DNA of 25,894 nt from Pseudomonadota bacterium (lineage in GTDB: Bacteria > Pseudomonadota > Alphaproteobacteria > Acetobacterales > Acetobacteraceae), in assembly GCA_021808985.1 (NCBI GenBank), contig JAKBAQ010000010.1, positions 1 to 25,894 of the forward strand, given 5' to 3'. Under the pieces are notes generated by a model. The model saw only the letters and a list, made by a program, of their open reading frames with translations, was not told the DNA's origin and did no database searches. This document shows, one piece after another, positions 7,299-15,555 of the stretch. Numbering within the stretch: position 1 is the stretch's first letter; every line of letters begins with the position of its first letter. A program made the translations under genes and the position numbers.

Positions 7299-9923
7299 AT
7301 GGCCCCAGCGCGCGACACACCCTCCCTCATGCACCGGCACAAGGCGCCGCTGCTGCTGCTCGTCCTGCTGCCGCTCCTGGCCAACGCCGCCGCCCTCTCG
7401 GGGGTCTTCAACAACGATCCCACGCTCCAATTCATCGGCCTTGGCCAGCACATGCGCCCCGGCCTCATCTCCGGCCCGCTGGACTGGATCGACCCCTCGG
7501 TCGCCTACATCACCCAGCCGGTTGGCCACCTTGCGGCGTCGGACTGGCTGCACGGCATCATCCCCTGGTGGAACCCCTATGCGGGCGTGGGCATGCCGCT
7601 GGCCGCCGAAACGCAAACCTCCGCATTTTTCCTGCCCTTCGTGCTGCTGCTGCATTTCAACATCGGCTGGCTGCTGCTGCGCGTGCTGCTGCAAATGGGT
7701 TGCGGCGTGTTCAGCTACATATTGTTCATCGAACTCGGCCTCACCCGCGGCGCCGCATGTCTTGGCGGCGCGCTCTTCGCATTCAGCCCTGAATTCATCC
7801 TCTGCCCAAGCTCTCCCATCGCGCCGCTGCCCTTTCTGCCGCTGCTGCTGCTCGGCATTGAATATTCCGCCCGCGCGGCGAGCCAGAACCGCCCGATGGG
7901 CTGGTCGCTTATCCCGCTCGCCTGCGCGTACGCCTTCTACGCGGGCGGCCTTGAGGTCGCCTATCTTGACGGGCTGTTCGCCGGTTTCTGGTCACTCTGG
8001 CGCTTTGCCACATTGCCGCCAAAGGCACGCTTGCCGTTCGCCGGCAAACTCGGCCTTGGCATCGGCATTTCGCTCGGCCTTTGCGCGCCGCTGCTGCTCC
8101 CCGCCATTGACTATCTGCACATCGCCTATGTCGGCTCGCACGATGGCTATTTCCAGACAATGCGGCTCGATCCAACCGGCGTGCCGTTGCAAATCCTGCC
8201 GTATCTCTACGGCAAACTCAACAATCCGCCGCCGCCGGCGCTCGTGGCCGCGTATGGCCCCGGCTTCATCCGCGTTCCCGGATGGGCAGGCCCCGCCCTG
8301 CTCGTCTTCGCCATCACCGCGCTGGCCCGGCCGCGCGCGCCGCTCCGCAGCCTGCGCCTCGTTCTGCTGCTCTGGATCGTGCTTTGGGAAGCCCGCTACC
8401 TCGGCGCCGCCCCGGTGATGTGGCTGATGAACCATATCCCCGGCGTCGCCGCGACCGACAGCACACGCTACAGCGGCCCCGCCGTGAATTTTGCCATTTT
8501 CGCCCTTTCCGCCTTTGCCTTTTCTGACCATCAACGGCTTCCCGCACTCAGCCGCGCGCGGCTCGGCATGGTGCTCCTCATCGTATCCGCGCTCATTCTG
8601 GCCGCGGTCCTGCCTGTCAGCGGCTTCATCCTCACCTGGTACAGGCTCAGGCCGCATACCCTTCTGGCCGCATTGGCCATGGGTGGGTTCGGCGCTGGCC
8701 TGCTCATCATCATCTGCCTTGAGCTAAACCGGCCGCGCCACCGGAATCTGCTGCTGGGGGCCCTGCTCGCCGGCCCGCTGATCACCTTCATAATCCCCCA
8801 ATTCGCCGGCGTGCGCGGCGGCAAAACAGATATGGCGCCAATCCGCTATCTGCAGAGCCATGCCGGAGAAAGCCGGATGACGAGCCTCGGGCCGTTGGAC
8901 ACCAACTTCCCCAACCGTTACAATATCGCCTCAATCAATTACTGCGCCCTGCCCGTCCCGTCTTCATGGGCTGATTATCTCATAAAACACCTGTTCTCCG
9001 TGGCTGATCTCATCGTCTATAGCGGCAGCCAGCCCGGCCAGCGTGAAGCCCTGCGCGCGCGTCTGCCCGCTTATGAGGCCATCGGCGTGCGCTATGTCGT
9101 CAGCACCCCGGGCGATAATTTCTTCTGGGCCACCCAGTTTCAACCGGTCAACCCGGCGCGGCGCGACTCCACCCAGCTCCTTAAGCCCGGCGGCCCTGGC
9201 CTCACCGGGCTGCTCACCACCGCCCTGCCATTTTCCTCCATCGGCGCCATGTCCGTCGTGGTCGGCACCTTCTTCGGCGCCGCGCGCGGCCCCGTGGTGG
9301 CGCAGCTCTGCGCCGCCGGCCAGTGTGTCAGCGCCACCACCGATGCCAGCACCGCCGCCGATGACTCGCCCCTCATCTTCACCTTTCCCACGCTGCTCAC
9401 TGTTCCACCACGCGCCAGGGTGACATACGGCTTCACCCACCCCTCGGGCACGGCGCTCGCCATCTGGTACGCGCCCGCCCCCATCCACCGGCATAAGCCG
9501 ACCATCAGCCTGATCGAAGGCGCCACCACCCCGGGGCCAACCCTCGTCTTCCACGATGCCAGCGCCACGATCTTCAAACTGCCGCAGGCAGCACCCTATG
9601 CGCAAACCCTGAATGCAAGCTGCAAGGTTGCCATCATCTCCCGGCAGAGCATCCAAACCGCCTGCCCAACGCCAACCGTGCTAACCAGGCGTGAATTATT
9701 CTACCCAGGCTGGTCCGCCACCGCCAACAACATCCCCATCCCCCTCTCCCAGGCGGGATTATTCCAGTCCGTGCCCATTCCCGCCGGCAATGCCAGCATA
9801 AAATTCAGCTATGCGCCGCCGCGCATCCGCCTGGCCTGCGTGCTGGCGCTGCTGGCGGCACTGCTCTGGGCCGCGTGCGGCTATTTCGCGGCGGGAGGCT
9901 CCCCTGAGCACCGCGCGGCCTGA
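7299..9923 (+). CDS. YfhO-family membrane protein (paralog 1, with extra domain)
   Basis: The 874-residue polytopic membrane protein has YfhO-family hallmarks. An early extracytoplasmic loop contains DWLHGIIPWWNPYAGVGMPL then an FFLPFVLLL helix. Many helices follow to about residue 500. A soluble C-terminal region ends with RELFYPGWSA, PIPAGNASIKFSYAPP and a last helix. YfhO of Bacillus subtilis is needed for GlcNAc addition to lipoteichoic acid, so a GT-C-like lipid-linked glycosyltransferase role outside the membrane is plausible; the substrate here is unknown. Compared with its neighbour it has about 125 additional residues (roughly 610-745) between VRYVVS and FHDAS, resembling a beta-rich domain. 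Start 7299 (ATG) has no Shine-Dalgarno; ATG 7329 is an alternative. Paralog 2 begins 4 bp after its stop. Confidence 0.8.
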   Translation: MAPARDTPSLMHRHKAPLLLLVLLPLLANAAALSGVFNNDPTLQFIGLGQHMRPGLISGPLDWIDPSVAYITQPVGHLAASDWLHGIIPWWNPYAGVGMPLAAETQTSAFFLPFVLLLHFNIGWLLLRVLLQMGCGVFSYILFIELGLTRGAACLGGALFAFSPEFILCPSSPIAPLPFLPLLLLGIEYSARAASQNRPMGWSLIPLACAYAFYAGGLEVAYLDGLFAGFWSLWRFATLPPKARLPFAGKLGLGIGISLGLCAPLLLPAIDYLHIAYVGSHDGYFQTMRLDPTGVPLQILPYLYGKLNNPPPPALVAAYGPGFIRVPGWAGPALLVFAITALARPRAPLRSLRLVLLLWIVLWEARYLGAAPVMWLMNHIPGVAATDSTRYSGPAVNFAIFALSAFAFSDHQRLPALSRARLGMVLLIVSALILAAVLPVSGFILTWYRLRPHTLLAALAMGGFGAGLLIIICLELNRPRHRNLLLGALLAGPLITFIIPQFAGVRGGKTDMAPIRYLQSHAGESRMTSLGPLDTNFPNRYNIASINYCALPVPSSWADYLIKHLFSVADLIVYSGSQPGQREALRARLPAYEAIGVRYVVSTPGDNFFWATQFQPVNPARRDSTQLLKPGGPGLTGLLTTALPFSSIGAMSVVVGTFFGAARGPVVAQLCAAGQCVSATTDASTAADDSPLIFTFPTLLTVPPRARVTYGFTHPSGTALAIWYAPAPIHRHKPTISLIEGATTPGPTLVFHDASATIFKLPQAAPYAQTLNASCKVAIISRQSIQTACPTPTVLTRRELFYPGWSATANNIPIPLSQAGLFQSVPIPAGNASIKFSYAPPRIRLACVLALLAALLWAACGYFAAGGSPEHRAA

Positions 9924-9927
9924 CGCC

Positions 9928-12144
9928 ATGCTAGCCCGCCCGCATGCGCACTGGCGGGCCATCGCCGCCCTCACTCTCATCGTGCTGCTGTCCAATGCCG
10001 GCATCCTCAGCGGCGCCTTCATCTGCGACCCCGAAACCCTGGGCGCCGACCTTGGCACCAGCGGCATGCCCGGCATCTTCCCCGGCGCCTCCTGCTATGT
10101 CGACCCCTCGGTCGCCCTGCTCACCCAACCGCTCGGCCATCTCAGCGCGCAGGACTGGCTGCACGGCATCATCCCCTGGTGGAACCCTTATGGCGGCGTC
10201 GGCCTCCCGCTGGCCGCAGAAATGCAGAACGAATCCTTCTTCCTGCCCTTCGTGCTGCTGCTGCATTTCCATAATGGCTGGTTCCTCCAGCGTGTGCTCT
10301 TCCAGCTCCTCGGCGGCATATTCACCTATGCCTTCCTCACGGAGTTGCGCCTGGGCAGCGCCGCCGCGCTGCTCGGCGGCGTGCTGTTCGCGCTCAACGG
10401 CACTTTCATTCTCTCCGCCGGCGCCGTCGCCGCGCCCATCTTCTCCCTGCCGCTGCTGCTGCTCGGCATTGAGCATGCCTGGCACGCCGCCACCGCCGGG
10501 CGCCGGCGGGGCTGGCTGCTGGTGCCGCTGGCCCTGGCCGCCTCCATTTATGCCGGCTTCCCCGAAACCGCCTATCTGAACGGCCTGCTCGCCGGCTGCT
10601 GGACCCTGCTGCGCCTCGCCCAGAGCCACGGCCCCGCCCGGCGGCGTTTTCTGGGCAAAATGCTGCTCGCCACCAGCATCGGCCTCGCTCTCACCCTGCC
10701 GGTGGTGCTGCCATTTCTGGCCTATCTGCAAACCGGCGATGCCGGGGTGCATGATTTCGCTTTCCTGGCGCGCGGCAAACTGCCAACCCCCGCCGCCCCG
10801 CTGCAAATGCTCCCGCTATTCTACGGCGCCATCGCGCAGTTCGCCCCGCCCAGCACCGCGCATCTGTTCCAGGACTGGATGTGGGTGCGCATCGGCGGCT
10901 GGTTCGGCTGCGCCCCGGTGCTGCTCGCCTGCTACGCCCTGGCGCCCAAGGCCGCGCCCGGCTGGCGCCTGCCCGCCCGCGCGCTGCTGGCCGGCTGGAT
11001 CATCCTCTGGGAAGCCCGCGACTTCGGCGCCCCCGGCTTCATTGCCGCCTTCAACCTCATCCCCGGCATGGCCCGTGTTGACCTCATCCGCTACTCCGGG
11101 CTGTCCATCGAATTCGCGGTCTTCGCCCTGGCCGCCCATGGGTTTGACGATCTGGTCAAGCGCCTGCCCTGCCGGCGCGCGCATCTGCTCTGGGCGCTCG
11201 CCGGATTTCTCGCCTGCCTCGCGCTCTCGGTCATTCCCGTCCTTCACCTCGTCGCGCCCTGGTTTCACGCATTCCCGCGCCTGCGCTATTTCGCCGCCGC
11301 CAGCTTCGCCGGCACCGCGCTCACCCTGCTCATTCTGCTGCACGCCATGCTGCGCGGCGGCGGCCTGCGCGGCGCACAAGCCAGCATCATCGCGGGCGGC
11401 ATCATCATCTTCCTGCTGCCCCAGCTCGCCGGGCTGCGCGCCGCCACGGTTGACCTTGAGGGCGTCACCTTCCTGCAAAAAAACATCGGCCTGTCACGCT
11501 TCTACACCACCGGCCCGTTCAGCCCGAACTACCCCGCCGTCTACGACATCGCCGCGCTGAACTTCGCGCAGATCCCGGCGCCGAAGCTCTTCACCCTCTA
11601 CGCGGCCAGGCGGCTCTTCCCCGGCGGTGACATTCTGCTCTTCCTCGGCAACCAGCCGGGGCAAATCCCCGCCCTGCGCAAAAATCTCGCCGCCTATGAG
11701 GCGGTCGGAGTCAAATATGTGGGCGCCGCCCCCGGCGCGAATCCCTTCCCGCCATCCAGCGCCACCCCCGCGCCCAGCCTGGCCTTCCAGAGCCCGGCCA
11801 TGGATATTTACGAGCTTCCCAACCCCGCGCCCTACGCGCAAATCGTCAACGGCGCCTGCGCGCTCACCATCCTCTCCCGCCAGGAGATGAAAACCACCTG
11901 CGCCCAGCCCGCCACGCTGATCCGGCGTGAAATGATAGACCCTGGCTGGCGCGCCACCGTCAACGGCGCAGCAACCCCCGTCCGCCCTATTCTCAAGATC
12001 TTCCAGCAGGTCGCGCTGCCGGCGGGCAGCGCCGTCATCCGCTTCTCTTATATCCCGCCGCACACCCATCTGGCCTGCGCCGTGGCGCTCCTGGCGCTGC
12101 TGCTCTGGCTGGGCTGCGCGCTCACCGCCCGGCGCCAAACATAA
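9928..12144 (+). CDS. YfhO-family membrane protein (paralog 2)
   Basis: The 738-residue polytopic protein is a clear tandem paralog of the preceding gene. The shared segments VDPSVALLTQPLGHL, DWLHGIIPWWNPYGGVGLPL, SFFLPFVLLLHF and LLLLGIEHAW are nearly identical in order and spacing. The ending REMIDPGWRATVNG ... LPAGSAVIRFSYIPP is the usual YfhO C-terminus. It lacks the roughly 125-residue insertion of paralog 1, so it is the more compact form. The ATG at 9928 lies 4 bp after the stop of paralog 1 and is preferred over an in-frame ATG at 9811 that would overlap it by 113 bp. The two are surely co-transcribed. Likely role: transfer of a sugar from a polyprenyl carrier to an envelope polymer (inference). 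Confidence 0.82.
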   Translation: MLARPHAHWRAIAALTLIVLLSNAGILSGAFICDPETLGADLGTSGMPGIFPGASCYVDPSVALLTQPLGHLSAQDWLHGIIPWWNPYGGVGLPLAAEMQNESFFLPFVLLLHFHNGWFLQRVLFQLLGGIFTYAFLTELRLGSAAALLGGVLFALNGTFILSAGAVAAPIFSLPLLLLGIEHAWHAATAGRRRGWLLVPLALAASIYAGFPETAYLNGLLAGCWTLLRLAQSHGPARRRFLGKMLLATSIGLALTLPVVLPFLAYLQTGDAGVHDFAFLARGKLPTPAAPLQMLPLFYGAIAQFAPPSTAHLFQDWMWVRIGGWFGCAPVLLACYALAPKAAPGWRLPARALLAGWIILWEARDFGAPGFIAAFNLIPGMARVDLIRYSGLSIEFAVFALAAHGFDDLVKRLPCRRAHLLWALAGFLACLALSVIPVLHLVAPWFHAFPRLRYFAAASFAGTALTLLILLHAMLRGGGLRGAQASIIAGGIIIFLLPQLAGLRAATVDLEGVTFLQKNIGLSRFYTTGPFSPNYPAVYDIAALNFAQIPAPKLFTLYAARRLFPGGDILLFLGNQPGQIPALRKNLAAYEAVGVKYVGAAPGANPFPPSSATPAPSLAFQSPAMDIYELPNPAPYAQIVNGACALTILSRQEMKTTCAQPATLIRREMIDPGWRATVNGAATPVRPILKIFQQVALPAGSAVIRFSYIPPHTHLACAVALLALLLWLGCALTARRQT

Positions 12145-12174
12145 AAGGCCGGGGGAATCGCATCCCCCGGCCTT
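12145..12174. terminator. Terminator between convergent yfhO-like gene and serA
   Basis: A perfect 12-bp stem, AAGGCCGGGGGA (12145-12156) with TCCCCCGGCCTT (12163-12174), has a 6-nt loop. On the minus strand it is followed by TTTTAT, a fair intrinsic terminator for serA. On the plus strand the tail is TTCCCATTT, weaker. It probably insulates both convergent units. Confidence 0.8.
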
Positions 12175-12199
12175 CCCATTTCTCCCGCAGCGCGCCGGG

Positions 12200-13786
12200 T
12201 CAGAATGTCAGCGTCGTCGCCTGCATCACCAGCGGCAGCGCGCGCACCTGCGCCAGCACGGTGTCGGGTGTCGTGCCGTCGGTGGAGACGAGGCAGATCG
12301 CATCCTCGCCCTCCGCCGCCCGGCCCAGATGGAAGGTGGCGATATTCACCCCCGCATCGGCCAGCAGCATGCCAAACCGGCCAATGAAGCCCGGCTTGTC
12401 CTTGTTGGTCACATAGAGCATGTGCGCCGCGAAATCGGCCTCCACCTTGATCCCCTTGATCTCCACCAGCCTTGGCTTGCCGTTGCCGATCAGCGTCCCC
12501 GTCACCGCGCGCGTTTCCGTGCCCGATGTCACGGAAATACGCACCAGGCTCTGGTAATCGCCCATGCGCTCGTTCGAGCCCTCGGCAACCTCGATGCCAT
12601 GGTCGCGCGCGAACACGGGGGCTGAGACCATGTTAACCCCCTCCATCACCGGGCCGAGCAGCCCGGCCAGCGCCGCCGCCGTCAGCGGCCGGTGGTTCAG
12701 CGTCGCCGCCGCGCCCTCATACTCAATCAGCACACGCTTGATCACGCCGTCCTTCGCCTGTGTCAGCTGCCCGGCAAACGCGCCCAGCAAGCGGCATAAA
12801 TCCATATACGGGCGCAGCCGCGGCGCTTCCTCGGCGCTCACGCTCGGCATGTTCAGCGCGTTGCTCACCGAGCCGGTCAGTAAAAAGTCGCTGATCTGCT
12901 CAGCCACCTGCAAGGCCACATTCTCCTGCGCCTCGTTGGTCGCGGCACCCAGATGCGGCGTCGCGATCACGTTCTCCAGCGCGAATAACGGGCTATCAGT
13001 GGCGGGCTCCACCTCGAACACATCCAGCGCCGCGCCGGCCACATGCCCGCTCACCAGCGCGTCATACAGCGCCACCTCATCAACCAGCCCGCCGCGCGCG
13101 CAGTTTACAATGCGCACGCCCTTGCGCGTCTTCGCGATCGCCTCGCGCGAGAGAATGTTGCGCGTCGCATCCGTCAGCGGCGTATGGATGGTGATGAAAT
13201 CCGCCTTCGCCAGCGCGGTATCCAAATCCACCTTCTCCACGCCCAGCTGCACGGCGCGCGCCTCGGTGAGGTACGGATCATACGCCAGCACCTTCATCTT
13301 CAGCCCCACCGCGCGGTCCGCCACGATCGAGCCGATATTCCCGCACCCGATCAGCCCCAGCGTCTTCGCGGTCAGCTCCACGCCCATGAAGCGGTTCTTC
13401 TCCCACTTGCCGGCCTTGGTCGAGGCGCTCGCCTCCGGCAACTGCCGCGCCAGCGCGAACATCAGCGCAATGGCGTGTTCCGCCGTGGTAATCGCATTGC
13501 CGAACGGCGTGTTCATCACCACCACCCCGCGCGAGGTGGCGGATTTCACATCCACATTATCCACACCGATCCCGGCCCGGCCGATGACCTTCAAATTCGT
13601 GGCGACATCGAGCATCTCCTTCGTCACCTTGGTGGCCGAGCGGATCGCCAGGCCGTCATACCCGCCGATGATCGCCCGCAGCTCCGCCGGGGTCAGCCCG
13701 GTCCGCACATCCACCTCGATGCCGCGCTCCTTGAAAATCGCAATCGCGGCCGGCGACAATTTGTCGCTGATCAAAACCTTAACCAT
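12200..13786 (-). CDS. serA: D-3-phosphoglycerate dehydrogenase
   Basis: The 528-residue enzyme catalyses the first step of serine synthesis, NAD-dependent oxidation of 3-phosphoglycerate to 3-phosphohydroxypyruvate, in the cytoplasm. The N-terminal substrate domain is followed by the Rossmann motif GCGNIGS (147-153). Catalytic Arg231 lies in NCARGGLVDE, Glu260 in FEVEP and His278 in TPHLGAAT. Length and layout match the long type with an intervening ASB-like domain and a C-terminal ACT domain (about 455-528), where serine feedback may act. Start ATG at 13786 has AGAGG upstream, overlapping the end of serC, which stops 12 bp earlier. It is the second gene of a serC-serA operon and ends at the hairpin at 12145-12174. 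Confidence 0.97.
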   Translation of the reverse strand: MVKVLISDKLSPAAIAIFKERGIEVDVRTGLTPAELRAIIGGYDGLAIRSATKVTKEMLDVATNLKVIGRAGIGVDNVDVKSATSRGVVVMNTPFGNAITTAEHAIALMFALARQLPEASASTKAGKWEKNRFMGVELTAKTLGLIGCGNIGSIVADRAVGLKMKVLAYDPYLTEARAVQLGVEKVDLDTALAKADFITIHTPLTDATRNILSREAIAKTRKGVRIVNCARGGLVDEVALYDALVSGHVAGAALDVFEVEPATDSPLFALENVIATPHLGAATNEAQENVALQVAEQISDFLLTGSVSNALNMPSVSAEEAPRLRPYMDLCRLLGAFAGQLTQAKDGVIKRVLIEYEGAAATLNHRPLTAAALAGLLGPVMEGVNMVSAPVFARDHGIEVAEGSNERMGDYQSLVRISVTSGTETRAVTGTLIGNGKPRLVEIKGIKVEADFAAHMLYVTNKDKPGFIGRFGMLLADAGVNIATFHLGRAAEGEDAICLVSTDGTTPDTVLAQVRALPLVMQATTLTF

Positions 13787-13798
13787 TGTCGGAACCTC

Positions 13799-14974
13799 TT
13801 AAAATTCGGTGGAAACAGCGTCGATCGCGTAATCGATCCAAGGCAGCAGCGCGGCGATGTCCGATGTCTCCACCGTCGCCCCGCCCCAAATCCGCAGGCC
13901 CGGCGGCGCATCGCGATACGCCCCGGCATCCAGCGCCACTTTCTCTTTCTCCAGCAGCGCCGCAACCGCCTTGGCCGCCTTGGCCTGCCCTTCGGCATCC
14001 AGCGCCTCAAACCACGGCGCCGAAATCACCAGGCAGATCGAGGTGCAGGAGCGCGTCTCGGGCCGCCGCGCCAAAAACTTCACGCGCTCATTGCCATCAA
14101 CCCAGGCGGCGATCGCCGCCAGATTCGCCTCCGAACGCCCGATCAGCCCCTTCAGCCCGCCAACGCCCTGCGCCCAGCGCAGCCCGTCCAGCGCATCCTC
14201 CACGCACAGCATCGAAGGCGTGTTGATCGTCTCACCCACGAAAATCCCTTCCGTGAGCTTGCCCCCGGAGGTGAGGCGGAAAATCTTCGGCAACGGCCAG
14301 GCGGGTTTATAGGTGAGCAGCCGCTCCACCGCGCGCGGGCTCAGCGCCAGCATCCCATGCCCGCCCTCGCCGCCCAGCACTTTCTGCCAGCTCCAGGTCA
14401 CCACATCCAGTTTCGCCCAGGGCAGATCCATGGCAAAGGCGGCGGAGGTGCTGTCGGCAATCACCAGCCCGGCGCGGTCATCGGGGATGAAGCCGCCATT
14501 GGGGAAGCGCACGCCAGAGGTCGTGCCGTTCCAGGCCAGCACCACGTCATGCGAAAAATCAATCGCCGCCACATCCGGCAGCTCGCCATACTCGGCCTTT
14601 ATCACCCGCGCGTCGGCCAGCTTCAGCTGTTTCACCACATCGGTGGCCCAGGCTTCGGAGAAGCTCTCATGCGCCAGCACATCCACCGGCCGCGCCCCCA
14701 GCATCGACCACAGCGCCATCTCCACCGCGCCAGTGTCCGAGCCCGGCACAATCCCTAAGCGCCAGTCTTCCGGCATGCCCAATATCTGTTTGGAGAGGCT
14801 GATCACCTCGGCCAGCTTCGCCTTCGGCCCCTTGGCCCGGTGGCTGCGGCCCAGCGCGGCGCCGCTCAGCGCGTCCAGCGTGAAGCCCGGCCGCTTGGCG
14901 CAAGGCCCCGATGAAAAATTAGGATTTTGTGGACGTACCGCCGGCTTTGCGGCAACAGAAAAATCTGCCATCAT
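13799..14974 (-). CDS. serC: Phosphoserine aminotransferase
   Basis: The 391-residue PLP-dependent class V aminotransferase converts 3-phosphohydroxypyruvate and glutamate to phosphoserine and 2-oxoglutarate; it also serves pyridoxal phosphate synthesis. NFSSGPCAKRPG (about 19-30) is the SerC opening, GSDTGAVEMALW forms part of the PLP pocket, and Lys198 in WSWQKVLGGEGG is the Schiff-base lysine. The type is the one usual in Alphaproteobacteria, about 380-390 residues. Two ATG codons are adjacent (14974 and 14971); GGGAGAG lies 4-8 nt upstream and fits the second slightly better. serA follows 12 bp later. The 5' leader contains an attenuator-like hairpin, and an Lrp-family regulator is divergent. 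Confidence 0.96.
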   Translation of the reverse strand: MMADFSVAAKPAVRPQNPNFSSGPCAKRPGFTLDALSGAALGRSHRAKGPKAKLAEVISLSKQILGMPEDWRLGIVPGSDTGAVEMALWSMLGARPVDVLAHESFSEAWATDVVKQLKLADARVIKAEYGELPDVAAIDFSHDVVLAWNGTTSGVRFPNGGFIPDDRAGLVIADSTSAAFAMDLPWAKLDVVTWSWQKVLGGEGGHGMLALSPRAVERLLTYKPAWPLPKIFRLTSGGKLTEGIFVGETINTPSMLCVEDALDGLRWAQGVGGLKGLIGRSEANLAAIAAWVDGNERVKFLARRPETRSCTSICLVISAPWFEALDAEGQAKAAKAVAALLEKEKVALDAGAYRDAPPGLRIWGGATVETSDIAALLPWIDYAIDAVSTEF

Positions 14975-14989
14975 AACTCTCCCTTACAG

Positions 14990-15015
14990 AAGAAAAGCGC
15001 CCCATTGGGGGGGCG
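14990..15015 (-). promoter_or_regulatory. Attenuator-like hairpin in the serC leader
   Basis: On the minus strand, CGCCCC (15010-15015) pairs with GGGGCG (14998-15003) across a 6-nt loop and is followed by CTTTTCTTCT. This is a GC-rich stem with a U-rich tail, ending about 16 nt before the serC ATG. It looks like an intrinsic terminator inside the leader and could attenuate serCA. A weak candidate promoter (TTGCGG, 17 nt, TAGAGG on the minus strand) lies upstream. No leader peptide was recognised. Confidence 0.4.
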
Positions 15016-15084
15016 TGACCCAGCCAGCCCTCTAGCCTGTTTCCCACCCCCCCGCAATAGTCCAAGCCAGAACCCCAGGCACCC

Positions 15085-15540
15085 ATGACCGAGCTTGACA
15101 ACATAGACCGCGCCATCCTCCGCCTCCTGGCGGCTGACGCCTCACTTTCCCTCAACGACATCGCTGACAAGGTCGGCCTCACCGCCACCCCCTGCTGGAA
15201 GCGGATCAAGCGCATGGAGGAGGCGGGCATCATCCGCGCCCGCATCGCGGTGCTGGACGCCGACAAGCTCGGCCTGCCCGTCTCGGTGTTCGTCTCCGTC
15301 GAAACATCCGACCATTCCGCCGAATGGCTGCGCAATTTCGCCCACACCATCGCCACCACGCCCGAGATCGTCGGCGCCTGGCGCATGTCCGGCGATGTGG
15401 ACTACCTCCTCCACGTCATCGTGCCCGACATCGCGGCCTATGACTCATTCTACCGCCAGCTCATCGCCGCCATTCCGCTGCGAAACGTCTCCTCGCGCTT
15501 CGCCATGGAGCGCATGAAGGCAGGCCCCCTGCCGATCTGA
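15085..15540 (+). CDS. Lrp/AsnC family transcriptional regulator
   Basis: The 151-residue protein has the standard Lrp layout. An N-terminal winged helix-turn-helix (LDNIDRAILRLLAADASLSL, then the recognition helix around TATPCWKRIKRMEEAGII) is followed by a C-terminal RAM/ACT-like ligand domain (VSVFVSVE ... GDVDYLLHVIVPDIAAYDSF). Such proteins bind amino acids and regulate transport or metabolism as octamers. It is divergent from serC across 110 bp, so control of serCA or of itself is a reasonable inference; the effector amino acid cannot be told. A weak AGG precedes the ATG. It ends 15 bp from the convergent histidine kinase gene. Confidence 0.94.
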   Translation: MTELDNIDRAILRLLAADASLSLNDIADKVGLTATPCWKRIKRMEEAGIIRARIAVLDADKLGLPVSVFVSVETSDHSAEWLRNFAHTIATTPEIVGAWRMSGDVDYLLHVIVPDIAAYDSFYRQLIAAIPLRNVSSRFAMERMKAGPLPI

Positions 15541-15555
15541 GCCACGCCCGGGGCA

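Noticed and set aside
13043..14758. 571-codon plus-strand frame
   Set aside because: Shadow of serA and serC, both fully recognisable on the minus strand.
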